Shown here: positions 25,339 to 34,906 of the stretch, piece by piece | Position numbering within the stretch: the first letter of the stretch is position 1 | How the letters are laid out: every line of letters starts with the position of its first letter | Origin: Chryseobacterium potabilaquae | Lineage (GTDB): Bacteria; Bacteroidota; Bacteroidia; Flavobacteriales; Weeksellaceae | NCBI RefSeq assembly: GCF_902728265.1 | Contig: NZ_CACVBR010000006.1 | Location: 1 to 64,000, forward strand | DNA length: 64,000 nucleotides | Direction: 5' to 3' | Program-made: the position numbers and the translations under genes | The notes under the pieces: model-generated | Database searches by the model: none | What the model was told of the DNA's origin: nothing | Seen by the model: only the letters and a program-made list of their open reading frames with translations

Positions 25339-28300
25339 TTACATATTTCTTCTATATTTTCCACCTACTTCAAACAAAGCATTGGTAATTTGTCCAAGAG
25401 AGCAATATTTTACGGCATTCATCATTACCTCAAAGAGATTTTGCTGATTAATTGCAGCGTGTTGTAGCTCTTTTAGGGCTTCTTCAGATTTTCCTTCATT
25501 AGCATGTTGGAAGTTGTGTAAAGATTCAATCTGAGCTTGTTTCTCTTCCTCAGTTGAACGAATAACTTCGCCTGGAAGTACTGTAGGAGATCCATCTTTT
25601 CCAAGGAAAGTATTTACCCCGATGATTGGATATTCTCCAGTATGCTTTAACCATTCATAATGCATGGATTCTTCCTGAATTTTTGAACGCTGGTACATTG
25701 TTTCCATTGCGCCAAGCACTCCGCCTCTTTCCGTGATTCTATCAAATTCTGCATACACTGCTTCTTCTACAAGATCTGTTAATTCTTCAATAATAAATGA
25801 ACCTTGAAGTGGGTTTTCGTTTTTAGCTAAGCCTAATTCTTTATTAATAATCAACTGAATTGCCATTGCTCTTCTTACAGATTGTTCTGTTGGAGTCGTA
25901 ATAGCTTCATCATAAGCGTTTGTATGAAGGGAATTACAATTATCATAAATAGCATATAATGCTTGAAGAGTGGTTCTGATATCATTGAAATCAATTTCCT
26001 GTGCATGAAGAGAGCGTCCCGAAGTCTGAATATGATATTTTAACATCTGGCTTCTTTCATCAGCTCCATATTTTAATTTCATTGCTTTTGCCCATATTCT
26101 TCTTGCGACGCGACCAATCACTGAATATTCAGGATCAATTCCATTGGAGAAAAAGAAGGATAAATTGGGTGCAAAATCATTAATATCCATTCCTCTCGAT
26201 AGATAATATTCTACGTAAGTGAACCCATTTGCTAATGTAAATGCTAACTGGGAAACCGGATTGGCACCTGCTTCTGCAATATGATATCCGGAAATAGAAA
26301 CAGAATAAAAGTTTCTTACTTTTTCTTTAATGAAATACTCTTGAACATCTCCCATCAATCTTAGGGCAAACTCAGTAGAGAAAATACATGTATTTTGAGC
26401 CTGATCTTCTTTTAAAATATCTGCTTGAACGGTTCCACGAACTGTGGCTATTGTTTTAGCTTTAATTTCAGCGTAGATGTCAGCGGGAATAATTTCGTCT
26501 CCTGTAATTCCTAACAATTTTAAACCCAAACCATTATTGGAAGGTGGAAGGTCACCACTATATTTCGGTCTTTCTAACCCTTTATCATCAAACTTTGCTT
26601 TTAAAACAGCTTCAACTTTAGACTCTAGCCCATTTTCAATAATGTACTTTTCAACATTCTGATCAATGGCAGCATTCATGAAGAAAGCCAATAACATAGG
26701 AGCAGGCCCGTTGATTGTCATTGAAACTGAAGTTAATGCATTCACTAAATCAAATCCTGAATATAGTTTTTTAGCATCATCTAGTGTAGCAATCGAAACT
26801 CCTGCATTTCCAATTTTACCATAAATATCAGGAGGTAGAGCAGGGTCTTGCCCATATAGTGTTACAGAATCAAAGGCTGTTGATAAACGTTTTGCAGGCA
26901 TTTCTGCAGAAACATAATGGAATCTTCTGTTGGTTCTTTCTGGGCCTCCTTCTCCAGCAAACATTCTTGTGGGATCCTCTCCGGTTCTTTTGAAAGGGTA
27001 AATTCCGGCTGTGTATGGAAAACTTCCAGGAAGATTTTCTTGCCCTTTCCATTGAATCAAATCACCCCAATCGTTGTATTTTGGTAATGCAATTTTTGGA
27101 ATTTTTAAATGAGATAAAGATTCCGTTGAGGTTTCAACTTTAATTTCTTTTCCTCTTACGAAATAGGAATAAAATTCAGCATGGAAAGCTTTTTTCGTAT
27201 CATCCCAAGTTTTTAGAAAATCAATATTTTCTTGTTGAAGTTCTTTTTCGGCTTTTTGATATTCAGCGTCTAAGGTTTCATTAGAAATGATGGCTTTAAC
27301 ACCATTAATATGATACATTTTTCTCGCTAATTCGGCTTGCTTTTCAATATTGGTGTCGTATTGTTTGTTGTTTTCAACAATTTCTGAAAGGTAACGAACT
27401 CTTTTTGGAGGGATAATTGTTACTTCATCTGTTGTTTCTTGTTCAACGAATGTTTTTAAATTTAAATCAGGGAATTTTTCATTTACTTTTGAAACTAATC
27501 TATTATATAGGTCTGTTGTTCCGTTATCATTAAATTGGGATGCTTTTGTCGCATAGACGGGCATTTCGTCTAGTTGATTTTCCCATAATAAATGGTTTCT
27601 TTGGAATTGTTTTCTTACTGCTTGAAGTGCATCAAGAGCTCCTCTTTTATCCGATTTATTTAAGGCCACCAGATCTGCGTAATCTAACATGTCAATTTTT
27701 TCCAATTGAGTGGATGCACCATATTCAGGCGTCATCACATACATTGAAACATCTGCAAAATCAGAAACTTCTGAACCTGATTGCCCAATTCCCGAAGTTT
27801 CTAAAATGATGACATCCGGATGAGCTAACTTCAACACATTCAAAGCAGAATGAATGAAGGGAGAAACCGAAACATTATTTTCTCTGGTTGCCATCGAGCG
27901 CATATAAACTCTTGGGTCGTTGATAGCATTCATGCGAATTCTATCCCCTAAAAGTGCACCTCCTGTTTTCTTTTTTGAAGGATCAATGGAAATAATCGCA
28001 ATTTTTTTATCTGTATTTGAGCGTAAGAAACGTCTTACCAATTCATCTGTTAAGGAAGATTTTCCGGCTCCTCCAGTTCCCGTAATACCAATAATAGGAA
28101 TATGTAGATCTTTTGATTTTTCGTCAATAGCCTTTACTAGCTCGGGCTTTTCTAATGAAAAGTTTTCTACTGCAGATATGATTTTTGCAATACTTGTAGG
28201 GTTTTCAAACGTAACTGAATCCAAATCGTTGAGGGTAATGTCTTTACCTGTTGCAAAATCGGATCGGGTTACCAAATCATCGATCATTCCTTGAAGTCCA

Positions 28301-28686
28301 AGTTCACGGCCGTCGTCCGGAGAATAAATCCGGTCGATGCCATAAGACATTAAATCTTTAATTTCTTCAGGTAAAATTACTCCACCACCACCACCAAAAA
28401 TTTTGATCTGAGGAGAGTTTTTTTCTCTTAGAAGGTCATATATATATTTAAAATATTCATTGTGGCCGCCCTGATAAGAAGTTAGGGCAATAGCATTGGC
28501 ATCTTCCTGAATTGCGGTGTTTACCACTTCTTCTGCAGATTTGTCATGACCAAGGTGAATGACTTCACATCCTGTTCCTTGAATAACACGACGCATAATA
28601 TTAATCGCAGCATCATGACCGTCAAAAAGTGAGGCAGCAGTCACAATTCTCACTTTGTTTTTAGGAGTATATTTTTGGGTTTCCAT
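25339..28686 (-). CDS. Fused acyl-CoA mutase (IcmF-type: B12 domain, G-protein chaperone, mutase)
   Basis: 1115 residues from the ATG at 28686. A longer in-frame reading from a TTG at 28716 is unlikely because that codon lies inside the -7 box. The N-terminal cobalamin-binding domain has [10 protein letters not shown] with the lower-ligand His24 and a later GGGG segment. A MeaI/MeaB-type GTPase follows, with P-loop GTGGAGKSS (Lys209) and NKSDKRG as the guanine motif. The C-terminal half is the radical acyl-CoA mutase barrel ([34 protein letters not shown]). The fusion fits isobutyryl-CoA mutase IcmF: it interconverts branched and linear acyl-CoAs and carries its own repair chaperone. The exact substrate (isobutyryl-, pivalyl- or methylmalonyl-CoA) cannot be told by eye. 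Confidence 0.9.
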   Translation of the reverse strand: METQKYTPKNKVRIVTAASLFDGHDAAINIMRRVIQGTGCEVIHLGHDKSAEEVVNTAIQEDANAIALTSYQGGHNEYFKYIYDLLREKNSPQIKIFGGGGGVILPEEIKDLMSYGIDRIYSPDDGRELGLQGMIDDLVTRSDFATGKDITLNDLDSVTFENPTSIAKIISAVENFSLEKPELVKAIDEKSKDLHIPIIGITGTGGAGKSSLTDELVRRFLRSNTDKKIAIISIDPSKKKTGGALLGDRIRMNAINDPRVYMRSMATRENNVSVSPFIHSALNVLKLAHPDVIILETSGIGQSGSEVSDFADVSMYVMTPEYGASTQLEKIDMLDYADLVALNKSDKRGALDALQAVRKQFQRNHLLWENQLDEMPVYATKASQFNDNGTTDLYNRLVSKVNEKFPDLNLKTFVEQETTDEVTIIPPKRVRYLSEIVENNKQYDTNIEKQAELARKMYHINGVKAIISNETLDAEYQKAEKELQQENIDFLKTWDDTKKAFHAEFYSYFVRGKEIKVETSTESLSHLKIPKIALPKYNDWGDLIQWKGQENLPGSFPYTAGIYPFKRTGEDPTRMFAGEGGPERTNRRFHYVSAEMPAKRLSTAFDSVTLYGQDPALPPDIYGKIGNAGVSIATLDDAKKLYSGFDLVNALTSVSMTINGPAPMLLAFFMNAAIDQNVEKYIIENGLESKVEAVLKAKFDDKGLERPKYSGDLPPSNNGLGLKLLGITGDEIIPADIYAEIKAKTIATVRGTVQADILKEDQAQNTCIFSTEFALRLMGDVQEYFIKEKVRNFYSVSISGYHIAEAGANPVSQLAFTLANGFTYVEYYLSRGMDINDFAPNLSFFFSNGIDPEYSVIGRVARRIWAKAMKLKYGADERSQMLKYHIQTSGRSLHAQEIDFNDIRTTLQALYAIYDNCNSLHTNAYDEAITTPTEQSVRRAMAIQLIINKELGLAKNENPLQGSFIIEELTDLVEEAVYAEFDRITERGGVLGAMETMYQRSKIQEESMHYEWLKHTGEYPIIGVNTFLGKDGSPTVLPGEVIRSTEEEKQAQIESLHNFQHANEGKSEEALKELQHAAINQQNLFEVMMNAVKYCSLGQITNALFEVGGKYRRNM

Positions 28687-28713
28687 AAAAAAATTAGAAA
28701 ATTTCTGAATTTT

Positions 28714-28721
28714 CAAATATA
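28714..28721 (-). promoter_or_regulatory. -7 box of the fused mutase gene
   Basis: TATATTTG on the minus strand, 27 nt before the ATG. No good -33 box is visible. It fixes the start downstream of 28716. Confidence 0.6.
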
Positions 28722-28845
28722 ATAATAAAATAAGAACCTTAGGTGAGGTTGTAATGTTTTGGTTTTTAATTGTTTATTGGAATTCAAGACATTGAGTATT
28801 CTCCCTTATAGTAGGGATTCGTGCAGAAATGATCACTAATTTTTT

Positions 28846-28853
28846 TACTTTTG
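28846..28853 (+). promoter_or_regulatory. -7 box of the 110-residue membrane protein gene
   Basis: TACTTTTG, 17 nt before the start codon; the -33 region is weak. Confidence 0.55.
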
Positions 28854-28870
28854 TCTAATATTATTACAGT

Positions 28871-29203
28871 ATGAAAAAAGCTCTATTATATTTTGTGTTA
28901 GGAACCCTATTGAGTTTTCTTATTAATTATTTCTTTTATAGTTCAGAAAATATAGGTCTTGATATCTATTATGCCCTGGCTTTTGGATTTGCTTGGGGCA
29001 TCGCGTACTACTTGGATACCCCTAATTTTACCTTACCACAAAAATTAGCATTATCTTTTGTGGCAATGGGACTTTTGGTTTTGATAGGGACTTTGTTATT
29101 CAATCTGGAGTCTGCTATCCCTTCTATATTAAAGTTTTCTACTGTTTTTGTAGCATATTATCTAATAGCAAGTTTTCGGAGAAATAAGTCACTTCGTGAT
29201 TAA
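28871..29203 (+). CDS. Small four-helix membrane protein
   Basis: 110 residues, with hydrophobic helices near 4-22, 30-48, 58-80 and 82-102. No recognised family and no catalytic motif. Its stop codon overlaps the end of the DUF3667 gene on the opposite strand by 4 nt (29200-29203). Its own -7 box lies at 28846-28853. It is probably an inner-membrane protein of unknown role. Confidence 0.65.
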   Translation: MKKALLYFVLGTLLSFLINYFFYSSENIGLDIYYALAFGFAWGIAYYLDTPNFTLPQKLALSFVAMGLLVLIGTLLFNLESAIPSILKFSTVFVAYYLIASFRRNKSLRD

Positions 29204-30327
29204 TGCATCATTAAAAAACTAATATACATTAAAGCAAGGAACATAAGCAAGATGCCCACAAAGTTGATCATAAATAATAAGCTTCCTTTTAGTATGGTCA
29301 TTCTTTTTCTTGACTCATAGACCCTATAATGAGCAATAAAGAAGTATAAAGACATATATATAATAATGGCTGTATGTATTAAAACTGCTAGTAAAGTAAA
29401 TAAACCATAATCAGGCAATCTATCAAGTAATCTGGATATAAAAATAAGAAGTAAAATACCTAATAAAAGAAAAGAAAAATAGTGAAGGGTAAAAATACCA
29501 TGGTCAAAAAACCACCATTTCTTTTTATTATGAAATATCCATAGGAAGAAAGCAAATACAGGAAGATATAAGAAAAGTGCTTTAGGTAGAGTATGTACAA
29601 AAGTGCTTTTATACCGTGCAAATATTTCCTTTTTATTTAATCCCTTTTCTTGAAGAGAAAATATCTTTTTGGCAAAAGGTTCACTATATGCATAAAGAAA
29701 TTTGTTTTCCCCACTTGTGCGACGTATAGAATCAAACTCATGTTTGTTTTCGGCACCCAATATTTTTATTTTGCCATCTTCTGTTTCGTCTATTAGACTT
29801 TCATCCGGGGCGCTATTTTTAATTTCATTGATTTTGATGAGATTATTTTCAATAAGAGGTTGTACGTTTTTATTTTTTGATAAAACTTCATTTTTCAGAA
29901 CTTCACTTTTTATACTATCCGTAATTTTTGCTAATTCTTTTTCAGCGTCTTTTTTCTGTTTGATTTTCTCTGCTGAGGTTACTTTTTGAGAATCTTCACT
30001 TTCGTTTTTTGAGCTTGATAAAAGAGATGGGAGTAAAAAAGTAATAAAACTTATGAATATATATAGTTTTACAGGAGCTACATAGAGTTGTCTCTTACCT
30101 GCAAGATATTCTTTGGTGAGTTTACCGGGGCGGAAAAGTAAATATTGTATGGTTTTCCAAAATTGACCATCGTAATGGGTGAAATCTTCTATAAAATGCG
30201 TAAATAAATAATAAAAGGGTTGCCTAGGTTCTACATTTTCTTGTCCACAGTGAGGGCAAAACCTTTCTTCTACTGGATTTTCACAGTTTAGGCATAATTT
30301 TTCTTCTCTTAGCTTTCCGTGGCTCAT
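29200..30327 (-). CDS. DUF3667 membrane protein with zinc ribbon
   Basis: 375 residues. The N-terminus has a zinc ribbon of two CxxC pairs, CLNC (12-15) and CPHC (24-27), followed by the DUF3667 core (FEDFTHYDGQFWKTIQYLL with the RPGKLTKEYL segment that marks this family). Hydrophobic helices lie near 92-108 and in the C-terminal half (four or five segments from about 243 onward), separated by a charged coiled-coil-like loop rich in Lys and Glu (about 110-200). The function is unknown. It is convergent with the small membrane protein and has a minus-strand TATATTTG at 30346-30353. Confidence 0.8.
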   Translation of the reverse strand: MSHGKLREEKLCLNCENPVEERFCPHCGQENVEPRQPFYYLFTHFIEDFTHYDGQFWKTIQYLLFRPGKLTKEYLAGKRQLYVAPVKLYIFISFITFLLPSLLSSSKNESEDSQKVTSAEKIKQKKDAEKELAKITDSIKSEVLKNEVLSKNKNVQPLIENNLIKINEIKNSAPDESLIDETEDGKIKILGAENKHEFDSIRRTSGENKFLYAYSEPFAKKIFSLQEKGLNKKEIFARYKSTFVHTLPKALFLYLPVFAFFLWIFHNKKKWWFFDHGIFTLHYFSFLLLGILLLIFISRLLDRLPDYGLFTLLAVLIHTAIIIYMSLYFFIAHYRVYESRKRMTILKGSLLFMINFVGILLMFLALMYISFLMMH

Positions 30328-30655
30328 AGTTTTTAAAGTTTATCACAAATATAATTATTTCAACTACTGAAATAGTTAATTTGATAATATTTAGCTGGAA
30401 ATTTTAAAGAAAAATTAATAAAAGAAAGAGTTCAGGGAACTAAACTCTTTACTTTTCATTTGTGTTTTTAGAATCTAATAATTTTTTTCATCGTATTGAC
30501 AATTTACAATTTTTGTGCCAAAACTAATTTTGAATAATTTTTTTTAATAAAAATTTTAGAGGGTGCCTTTTATAAAAATTTTCCCATTCCAAAAATTATT
30601 CGTACCTTTGCACACCCTTGAAGGGAAAATTATGTTTAATCTTTAACTAAAACGT
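30328..30655. other. Intergenic region between DUF3667 and rplM
   Basis: 328 nt. It holds the minus-strand -7 box of the DUF3667 gene (30346-30353), an isolated 8-bp hairpin AAAGAGTT/AACTCTTT (30425-30450) with no adjoining gene to terminate, and the rplM promoter and leader (from 30603). Otherwise AT-rich sequence without features. Confidence 0.55.
30603..30610 (+). promoter_or_regulatory. Bacteroidota-type -7 box of the rplM-rpsI operon
   Basis: TACCTTTG is a consensus -7 box 45 nt upstream of rplM. The -33 region (TTTTCC near 30579) is only partial. Confidence 0.75.
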
Positions 30656-30658
30656 GTG
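30611..30658 (+). promoter_or_regulatory. Possible L13 autoregulatory leader covering the rplM start
   Basis: CACAC at 30611-30615 can pair with GTGTG at 30654-30658, which includes the GTG start codon, and CCCT/AGGG (30615-30625) forms a small inner hairpin. Such start-codon sequestration is a known ribosomal-protein feedback design, and I recall a described L13 leader motif in Bacteroidia. The exact transcription start decides whether the left arm is transcribed, so this is a hypothesis. Confidence 0.35.
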
Positions 30659-31111
30659 AATACATTAAGTTACAAAACTGTTTCAGCGAACAAAGCTACT
30701 GCTAATAAAGAATGGGTTGTGGTAGACGCTGAAGGACAGCCGTTAGGTAGATTAGCTTCTACGGTTGCAAAGATTTTGAGAGGTAAGCACAAAACGAATT
30801 ATACACCTCACGTAGATTGTGGGGATAACGTAATCGTTTTGAATGCTGGAAAAGTTACTCTTTCTGGAAATAAATGGGCTGATAAGACTTATATCTGGCA
30901 TACAGGATACCCTGGAGGTCAAAAGTCTATGACTGCGGCTGAACTTCAAAAGAAAGATTCTTTAAAAGTATTGGAAAAATCTGTAAAAGGTATGTTGCCA
31001 AAAAACAGATTAGGATCAGCTTTGCTTAAGAATCTATATCTATATGAAGGAACTGAGCATAAGCATGAAGCTCAACAGCCTAAAACAATTAATGTTAACG
31101 AATTTAAATAA
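30656..31111 (+). CDS. rplM: 50S ribosomal protein L13
   Basis: 151 residues from a GTG start (the usual choice for this gene in the family, reading [13 protein letters not shown]). The core L13 motifs are present: [16 protein letters not shown] near 20-35, [12 protein letters not shown] near 56-67 and [19 protein letters not shown] at the end. L13 is an early assembly protein of the 50S subunit. It is the first gene of the rplM-rpsI unit, which lies 5 nt apart, and a strong -7 box precedes it. Confidence 0.97.
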   Translation: MNTLSYKTVSANKATANKEWVVVDAEGQPLGRLASTVAKILRGKHKTNYTPHVDCGDNVIVLNAGKVTLSGNKWADKTYIWHTGYPGGQKSMTAAELQKKDSLKVLEKSVKGMLPKNRLGSALLKNLYLYEGTEHKHEAQQPKTINVNEFK

Positions 31112-31116
31112 TTAAT

Positions 31117-31503
31117 ATGTCTACAGTTCATAAAATCGGAAGAAGAAAAACTTCTGTAGCAAGAGTTTATGTAAAGCCAGGTTCTGGTAACATTACTGTA
31201 AACGGTAAAGATGCTAAAGAATATTTCTCTACAGACGTAATGGTTTATAAATTAAACCAACCATTTATCCTTTCTGAAACTGTTGGTCAGTATGACGTTA
31301 CCGTAAATGTATTCGGTGGAGGAAATACAGGTCAGGCAGAAGCAATCAGATTAGGTATTTCAAGAGCTTTATGTGAAATCAACGCTGAGTTCAGATTAGC
31401 ATTGAAGCCTGCCGGTTTACTTACAAGAGATGCAAGAATGGTGGAAAGAAAGAAGCCAGGTCAGAAAAAAGCAAGAAAGAGATTCCAATTCTCAAAACGT
31501 TAA
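31117..31503 (+). CDS. rpsI: 30S ribosomal protein S9
   Basis: 128 residues. The start [19 protein letters not shown] and the C-terminal [18 protein letters not shown] tail, which reaches into the ribosomal P site, are characteristic. It follows rplM after 5 nt, the gene order conserved across bacteria. Confidence 0.97.
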   Translation: MSTVHKIGRRKTSVARVYVKPGSGNITVNGKDAKEYFSTDVMVYKLNQPFILSETVGQYDVTVNVFGGGNTGQAEAIRLGISRALCEINAEFRLALKPAGLLTRDARMVERKKPGQKKARKRFQFSKR

Positions 31504-31504
31504 T

Positions 31505-31580
31505 TTTCAGACTTCAGATTCAAAATATCAGATGCCAGAATTTTTTCATTCTGTTATCTTATATCTAAATCTATTATTTA
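31505..31580. repeat. Heptad-phased imperfect palindrome between rpsI and rpsB
   Basis: Units such as TCAGACT, TCAGATT and TCAGATG on the left are mirrored by GTTATCT, TATATCT and AAATCTA on the right. The centre CAGAAT (31534-31539) pairs with ATTCTG around a T-rich loop. It resembles the palindromes at 3960-4004 and 61955-61984. Confidence 0.5.
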
Positions 31581-31603
31581 TCTAAACAAAAAAATTGCCC
31601 GTT

Positions 31604-31669
31604 ATGTTTAGCATCCAAACACTTCTCCCATCTAAAGAAGTTGTTGATTGTTTAAAAGACGGAAAGTAA
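31604..31669 (+). CDS. Possible 21-residue leader peptide upstream of rpsB
   Basis: An ATG-TAA frame encodes MFSIQTLLPSKEVVDCLKDGK and ends 19 nt before rpsB. Within it a hairpin, ACTTCT with AGAAGT, is possible. No Rho-independent terminator is visible. It may be a regulatory peptide or the 5' leader of rpsB, or chance; conservation would decide. Confidence 0.25.
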   Translation: MFSIQTLLPSKEVVDCLKDGK

Positions 31670-31688
31670 ACTAACAAAAACAAAAAAC

Positions 31689-32450
31689 ATGGCAAAAGCA
31701 AATGTAAAAGACCTTTTAGAGGCTGGTGTACACTTCGGTCACATGACTAGAAAGTGGAATCCAAATATGGCTCCATACATTTTTATGGAGAAAAATGGTA
31801 TTCACATTGTAGACTTACATAAAACAGCAGTTAAGTTAGATGAAGCTTGTAACGCTTTAGAAAAGTTAACTTCTGCAGGTAAAAAAGTTCTTTTCGTAGC
31901 GACTAAAAAGCAAGCGAAAGAAGTGGTTGCAAAACATGCTTCTGAACTTAATATGCCTTATATTACTGAAAGATGGCCAGGTGGTATGTTGACAAACTTT
32001 GTTACTATCAGAAAGGCTGTTAAGAAAATGAACTCTATCGACAAAATGAAAAAAGATGGAACGTTCGAAACTTTATCTAAAAAAGAAAGACTTCAAGTAG
32101 ACAGACAGAGAGCTAACCTTGAGAAGAATTTAGGTTCTATCGCAGATATGGTTCGTCTTCCGTCTGCAGTATTTGTAGTTGATATTTTGAGAGAACATAT
32201 TGCAGTAACTGAAGCTAAGAAATTAGGTATTCCAGTTTTTGGTATCGTAGATACAAACTCTGATCCTAGAAAAGTAGATTTTGTTATTCCAGGAAATGAT
32301 GATGCTTCTAAATCTATAGATATGATTTTGAGCGTTGTTTCTGAATCTATCAAAGAAGGACAGTCTCAAAGAAAAGCTGATAAAGAAAAATCTAAAGAAG
32401 AAGGAGGAAAAGTATCTGCAGATAAAGATGCTGATTTTGATGCAGAATAA
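31689..32450 (+). CDS. rpsB: 30S ribosomal protein S2
   Basis: 253 residues. The family signature DLLEAGVHFGHMTRKWNPNM is at the N-terminus, and GIPVFGIVDTNSDP near residue 180 is also conserved. A charged, acidic C-terminal tail (ADKEKSKEEGGKVSADKDADFDAE) is typical of Bacteroidota S2. The gene is followed by a strong terminator. In most bacteria tsf follows directly; here tsf is 10 kb away on the other strand, which suggests an inversion. Confidence 0.97.
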   Translation: MAKANVKDLLEAGVHFGHMTRKWNPNMAPYIFMEKNGIHIVDLHKTAVKLDEACNALEKLTSAGKKVLFVATKKQAKEVVAKHASELNMPYITERWPGGMLTNFVTIRKAVKKMNSIDKMKKDGTFETLSKKERLQVDRQRANLEKNLGSIADMVRLPSAVFVVDILREHIAVTEAKKLGIPVFGIVDTNSDPRKVDFVIPGNDDASKSIDMILSVVSESIKEGQSQRKADKEKSKEEGGKVSADKDADFDAE

Positions 32451-32473
32451 TTAAAGATTATCTTTAAAAATAT

Positions 32474-32503
32474 AAAGCTGAACAAAATTTGTTCAGCTTT
32501 TTT
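32474..32503 (+). terminator. Terminator of rpsB
   Basis: AAAGCTGAACAAA (32474-32486) pairs perfectly with TTTGTTCAGCTTT (32488-32500), followed by Ts; the two innermost pairs must open to form the loop. Confidence 0.85.
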
Positions 32504-32535
32504 GTTTTTATATCATTGTTGATAGTCACGAAAGA

Positions 32536-32961
32536 TTAATTTGAAAGAGTGATAGCATAAGAATTGGTGATATATTTAGAAGAGCTATAAGCTGATTGGC
32601 AAACCATTCCGGAAAGTTTATAATTTTGATTTTTTGGAATCATGGCATACCCTACTTTTCCTGCACCAATGGGTATTTTTCTATAAAAATTGTTTCCAGA
32701 TACAGTAAGCACCATATTGCATCGAGATTTATTTTCAATTGAAATTGATGTTTGAGGGTTATCTGATGAACCGTTCAATAAATCAGTAAGAACATCCGCT
32801 GTTTCTGGTTTATAGGTTTTTAAAAGTTCATTATATTCTCTTTCTGTATTGGCGGAAGAGCTATTAGAATAATTTGGGTAGCTATTTCTTATGGGATAAT
32901 TATTCATCGTGCAGCTGTTCACTATAAAAAGAAGACCTGAGAAAATTAAAAAATTTTTCAT
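32536..32961 (-). CDS. Lipoprotein with DUF6759-like C-terminal domain (paralogue A)
   Basis: 141 residues, lipobox VNSC with Cys17. After a low-complexity serine/asparagine stretch, the C-terminal domain (about 70-141) reads IENKSRCNMVLTVSG, IPIGAGKVGYAMI and GMVCQSAYSSSKYI. The same pattern recurs in the products of 33954-34733 and 43647-44342, which have I.N.S.CN.....G, a G-rich turn and a (M/I)(V/I)C.A.Y.S.K motif. The domain name DUF6759 is from memory. The function is unknown; it is probably at the cell envelope. Confidence 0.65.
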   Translation of the reverse strand: MKNFLIFSGLLFIVNSCTMNNYPIRNSYPNYSNSSSANTEREYNELLKTYKPETADVLTDLLNGSSDNPQTSISIENKSRCNMVLTVSGNNFYRKIPIGAGKVGYAMIPKNQNYKLSGMVCQSAYSSSKYITNSYAITLSN

Positions 32962-33170
32962 AGTAGGGGAGGGTTGTGTTTAATTATAGAAGTAAGTACT
33001 GAAATTACGATATCTAAATATATTCAATTTTTCGTTTACTTGGTAGTAAAATATCTTTTGAGATTTGTAATTAATAAAAATAGTAAGTAAATCCTTACTT
33101 ACTATTTTTATTAAATTTTTTTTATTTTAGTTTAATAACTTTTTTGTCATTAATTAAAAGTTTTTAATAA

Positions 33171-33851
33171 TTACGGGTTGATTCTAAACTTAATATAGGT
33201 GATTGTTTTTCCTTTAGCAGAAAATAGTTCCTCATAATAGGTTTTAATATCTCTTAAATGTGGAGTATTGGGGTCGTATTCAGGAGCTCCATAAATATCG
33301 TGATGAGCAGTGAGTATATCATAACCTAGTCCCTGAAGAAGTCCCAATGTATATCCATGTAAGAATTCTGAATCTGTTTTTAAATGAATAATTCCGCCTG
33401 GTTTTAGAAATTTTTTATATCTATCTAAAAAATCAGGATGTGTTAATCGATGCTTTGTGCGTTTATACTTTATTTGAGGATCTGGGAATGTAATCCAGAT
33501 TTCATCAACTTCATTTTCTGCAAAAAAATGGTCTACAAGCTCAATTTGGCTTCTCAAAAAAGCTACATTATTCATGTCGTTTCCTATTGCTTCTTTAGCT
33601 CCAAACCAAAATCTGGCACCTTTTATATCTATTCCAATAAAGTTTTTTTCTGGAAATGTTTTAGCCAAACCAACGGAATATTCTCCTTTTCCACAGCCTA
33701 ATTCGAGTACTATTGGATTGTTGTTGTGAAAAAAGTTTGATCTCCATTTTCCTTTAAGTTCAAATCCATTTAATGCGTCCTCTCTAGTTGGCTGGATAAC
33801 ATTTGGTAATATTTTATTTTCTGCGAACCTTGCTAATTTGTTTTTTCCCAT
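33171..33851 (-). CDS. trmB: tRNA (guanine-N7-)-methyltransferase
   Basis: 226 residues from ATG at 33851. A longer reading from a TTG at 33896 is unlikely because a -7 box (33870-33877) lies between. The enzyme methylates G46 of tRNA using S-adenosylmethionine. The SAM motif VLELGCGKGEYSVGLA, then the DEIWITFPDPQIKYKRTKHRL segment (the conserved PDP), and PGGIIHLKTDSEFLHGY are all present. The length suits the family. It is alone on the minus strand between the two DUF6759-like genes. Confidence 0.93.
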   Translation of the reverse strand: MGKNKLARFAENKILPNVIQPTREDALNGFELKGKWRSNFFHNNNPIVLELGCGKGEYSVGLAKTFPEKNFIGIDIKGARFWFGAKEAIGNDMNNVAFLRSQIELVDHFFAENEVDEIWITFPDPQIKYKRTKHRLTHPDFLDRYKKFLKPGGIIHLKTDSEFLHGYTLGLLQGLGYDILTAHHDIYGAPEYDPNTPHLRDIKTYYEELFSAKGKTITYIKFRINP

Positions 33852-33869
33852 GAGATAATTAAAATCTGG

Positions 33870-33896
33870 CAAAAATACTAAAAATAGGAACACCAA
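33870..33896 (-). promoter_or_regulatory. Promoter of trmB
   Basis: Minus strand TATTTTTG at 33870-33877 with TTG at 33894-33896, 16 nt upstream. It lies 19 nt before the ATG. Confidence 0.55.
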
Positions 33897-33953
33897 TCTC
33901 TTTTTACCTTTAAAAACAGATTGGTGCGTTTATTACTTAGATTGAGCTAAATT

Positions 33954-34733
33954 TTATTTCTTTTCAGGATTGCCTAGCGCTACATGAATTGGTTTTTGGA
34001 TTGTTTTTTGAGAGGCATATTGAGCTCCACATACAATACTTGTAAAAAGATAATCTCCTTTTTGTACTACTACAGAATTATCTCCGCGTGAAGGAATGGC
34101 AAGTCTGTATTTGGTATTACCAATTCCTTCCATTCTCATAATAATATTACAATCAGAGTTATTTTCAATAAGGACTATACATTCTTTGCTGTTTGGGTCA
34201 TTATCAAATAGTGAGTTGAGTATTTTTACTGTTTTATTTTTATGTTCTACAGATGATACTGACATTAGCATATTAAACTCTTCGGCTTCAGAATCAGGAA
34301 TTGCTGTGGTGCTATAAGTCGAAGAATTGACAACAATGGCATTTTGAGAGATGCTGGGTGTAAATGTAACACTTGATTTGCCGGTTTCCAGTTCTGTTTT
34401 ATATCTAGCTATTTGTTTTTGCTTAATATTAGCGTTTAATTCATCAAAATCAATTTTGGTAGAAGGTTTTCTTTTTAGAACGGCAAGCCATTCCTGCATC
34501 TGCTTTACCTTTTGGTCTTGTGGGTGAGCATTTTTAAGATACTCTCTCATCATTTCCATTAGTCTTGGTTTTAATACGGATCTTCGTGGATCATCTGGAT
34601 GTGCATCTCTAAGAAATGCATTTATTTCATAAATATTTTTGCTTTTCAAAATTTCGCTATAATCTTTTCCTTTTTTTTGAGCTGAAATATTTATTAAGAA
34701 TAGAGAGCTGAACAGTAAAAGTGCTTTTTTCAT
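33954..34733 (-). CDS. Secreted protein with DUF6759-like C-terminal domain (paralogue B)
   Basis: 259 residues with a signal peptide (1-18). The N-terminal part has HPDDPRRSVLKPRLMEMM and HPQDQKVKQM motifs that resemble the short HPRTEYFKKRL motif of paralogue C at 43647-44342. The C-terminal 75 residues contain ENNSDCNIIMRM, IPSRGDN and SIVCGAQYASQKTI, the domain shared with the other two paralogues. The intervening segment is low-complexity. It may be a T9SS-associated or envelope protein; no function is known. Confidence 0.7.
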   Translation of the reverse strand: MKKALLLFSSLFLINISAQKKGKDYSEILKSKNIYEINAFLRDAHPDDPRRSVLKPRLMEMMREYLKNAHPQDQKVKQMQEWLAVLKRKPSTKIDFDELNANIKQKQIARYKTELETGKSSVTFTPSISQNAIVVNSSTYSTTAIPDSEAEEFNMLMSVSSVEHKNKTVKILNSLFDNDPNSKECIVLIENNSDCNIIMRMEGIGNTKYRLAIPSRGDNSVVVQKGDYLFTSIVCGAQYASQKTIQKPIHVALGNPEKK

Positions 34734-34851
34734 TTACTAATATTAATTAAAAATAAAATTTTTGTAGTAGTAATTCGGTTATTGGTAATTAAACAGCAAT
34801 ATATTTTAATTATAATGTGATTTGATGTAAAATTAGGTATAATTTTAATAT

Positions 34852-34888
34852 AAAAAAAACGTGCATTATGAAAATCATAATACACGTT
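34852..34888 (-). terminator. Terminator of the carboxypeptidase-regulatory-like gene
   Basis: A 14-bp stem with one mismatch (34858-34871 with 34875-34888, arms AACGTGCATTATGA and TCATAATACACGTT) is followed on the minus strand by a T-run (34852-34859). It lies 19 nt after the stop at 34907. Confidence 0.88.
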
Positions 34889-34906
34889 ATAGATATTGGT
34901 TGAAAA

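Noticed and set aside
27920-28294. Open frame of 124 codons on the plus strand
   Set aside because: Antisense to the GTPase part of the fused mutase.
30425-30450. Hairpin AAAGAGTT/AACTCTTT as a terminator
   Set aside because: No gene ends nearby on either strand and there is no T-run long enough; kept only as a note in the intergenic entry.
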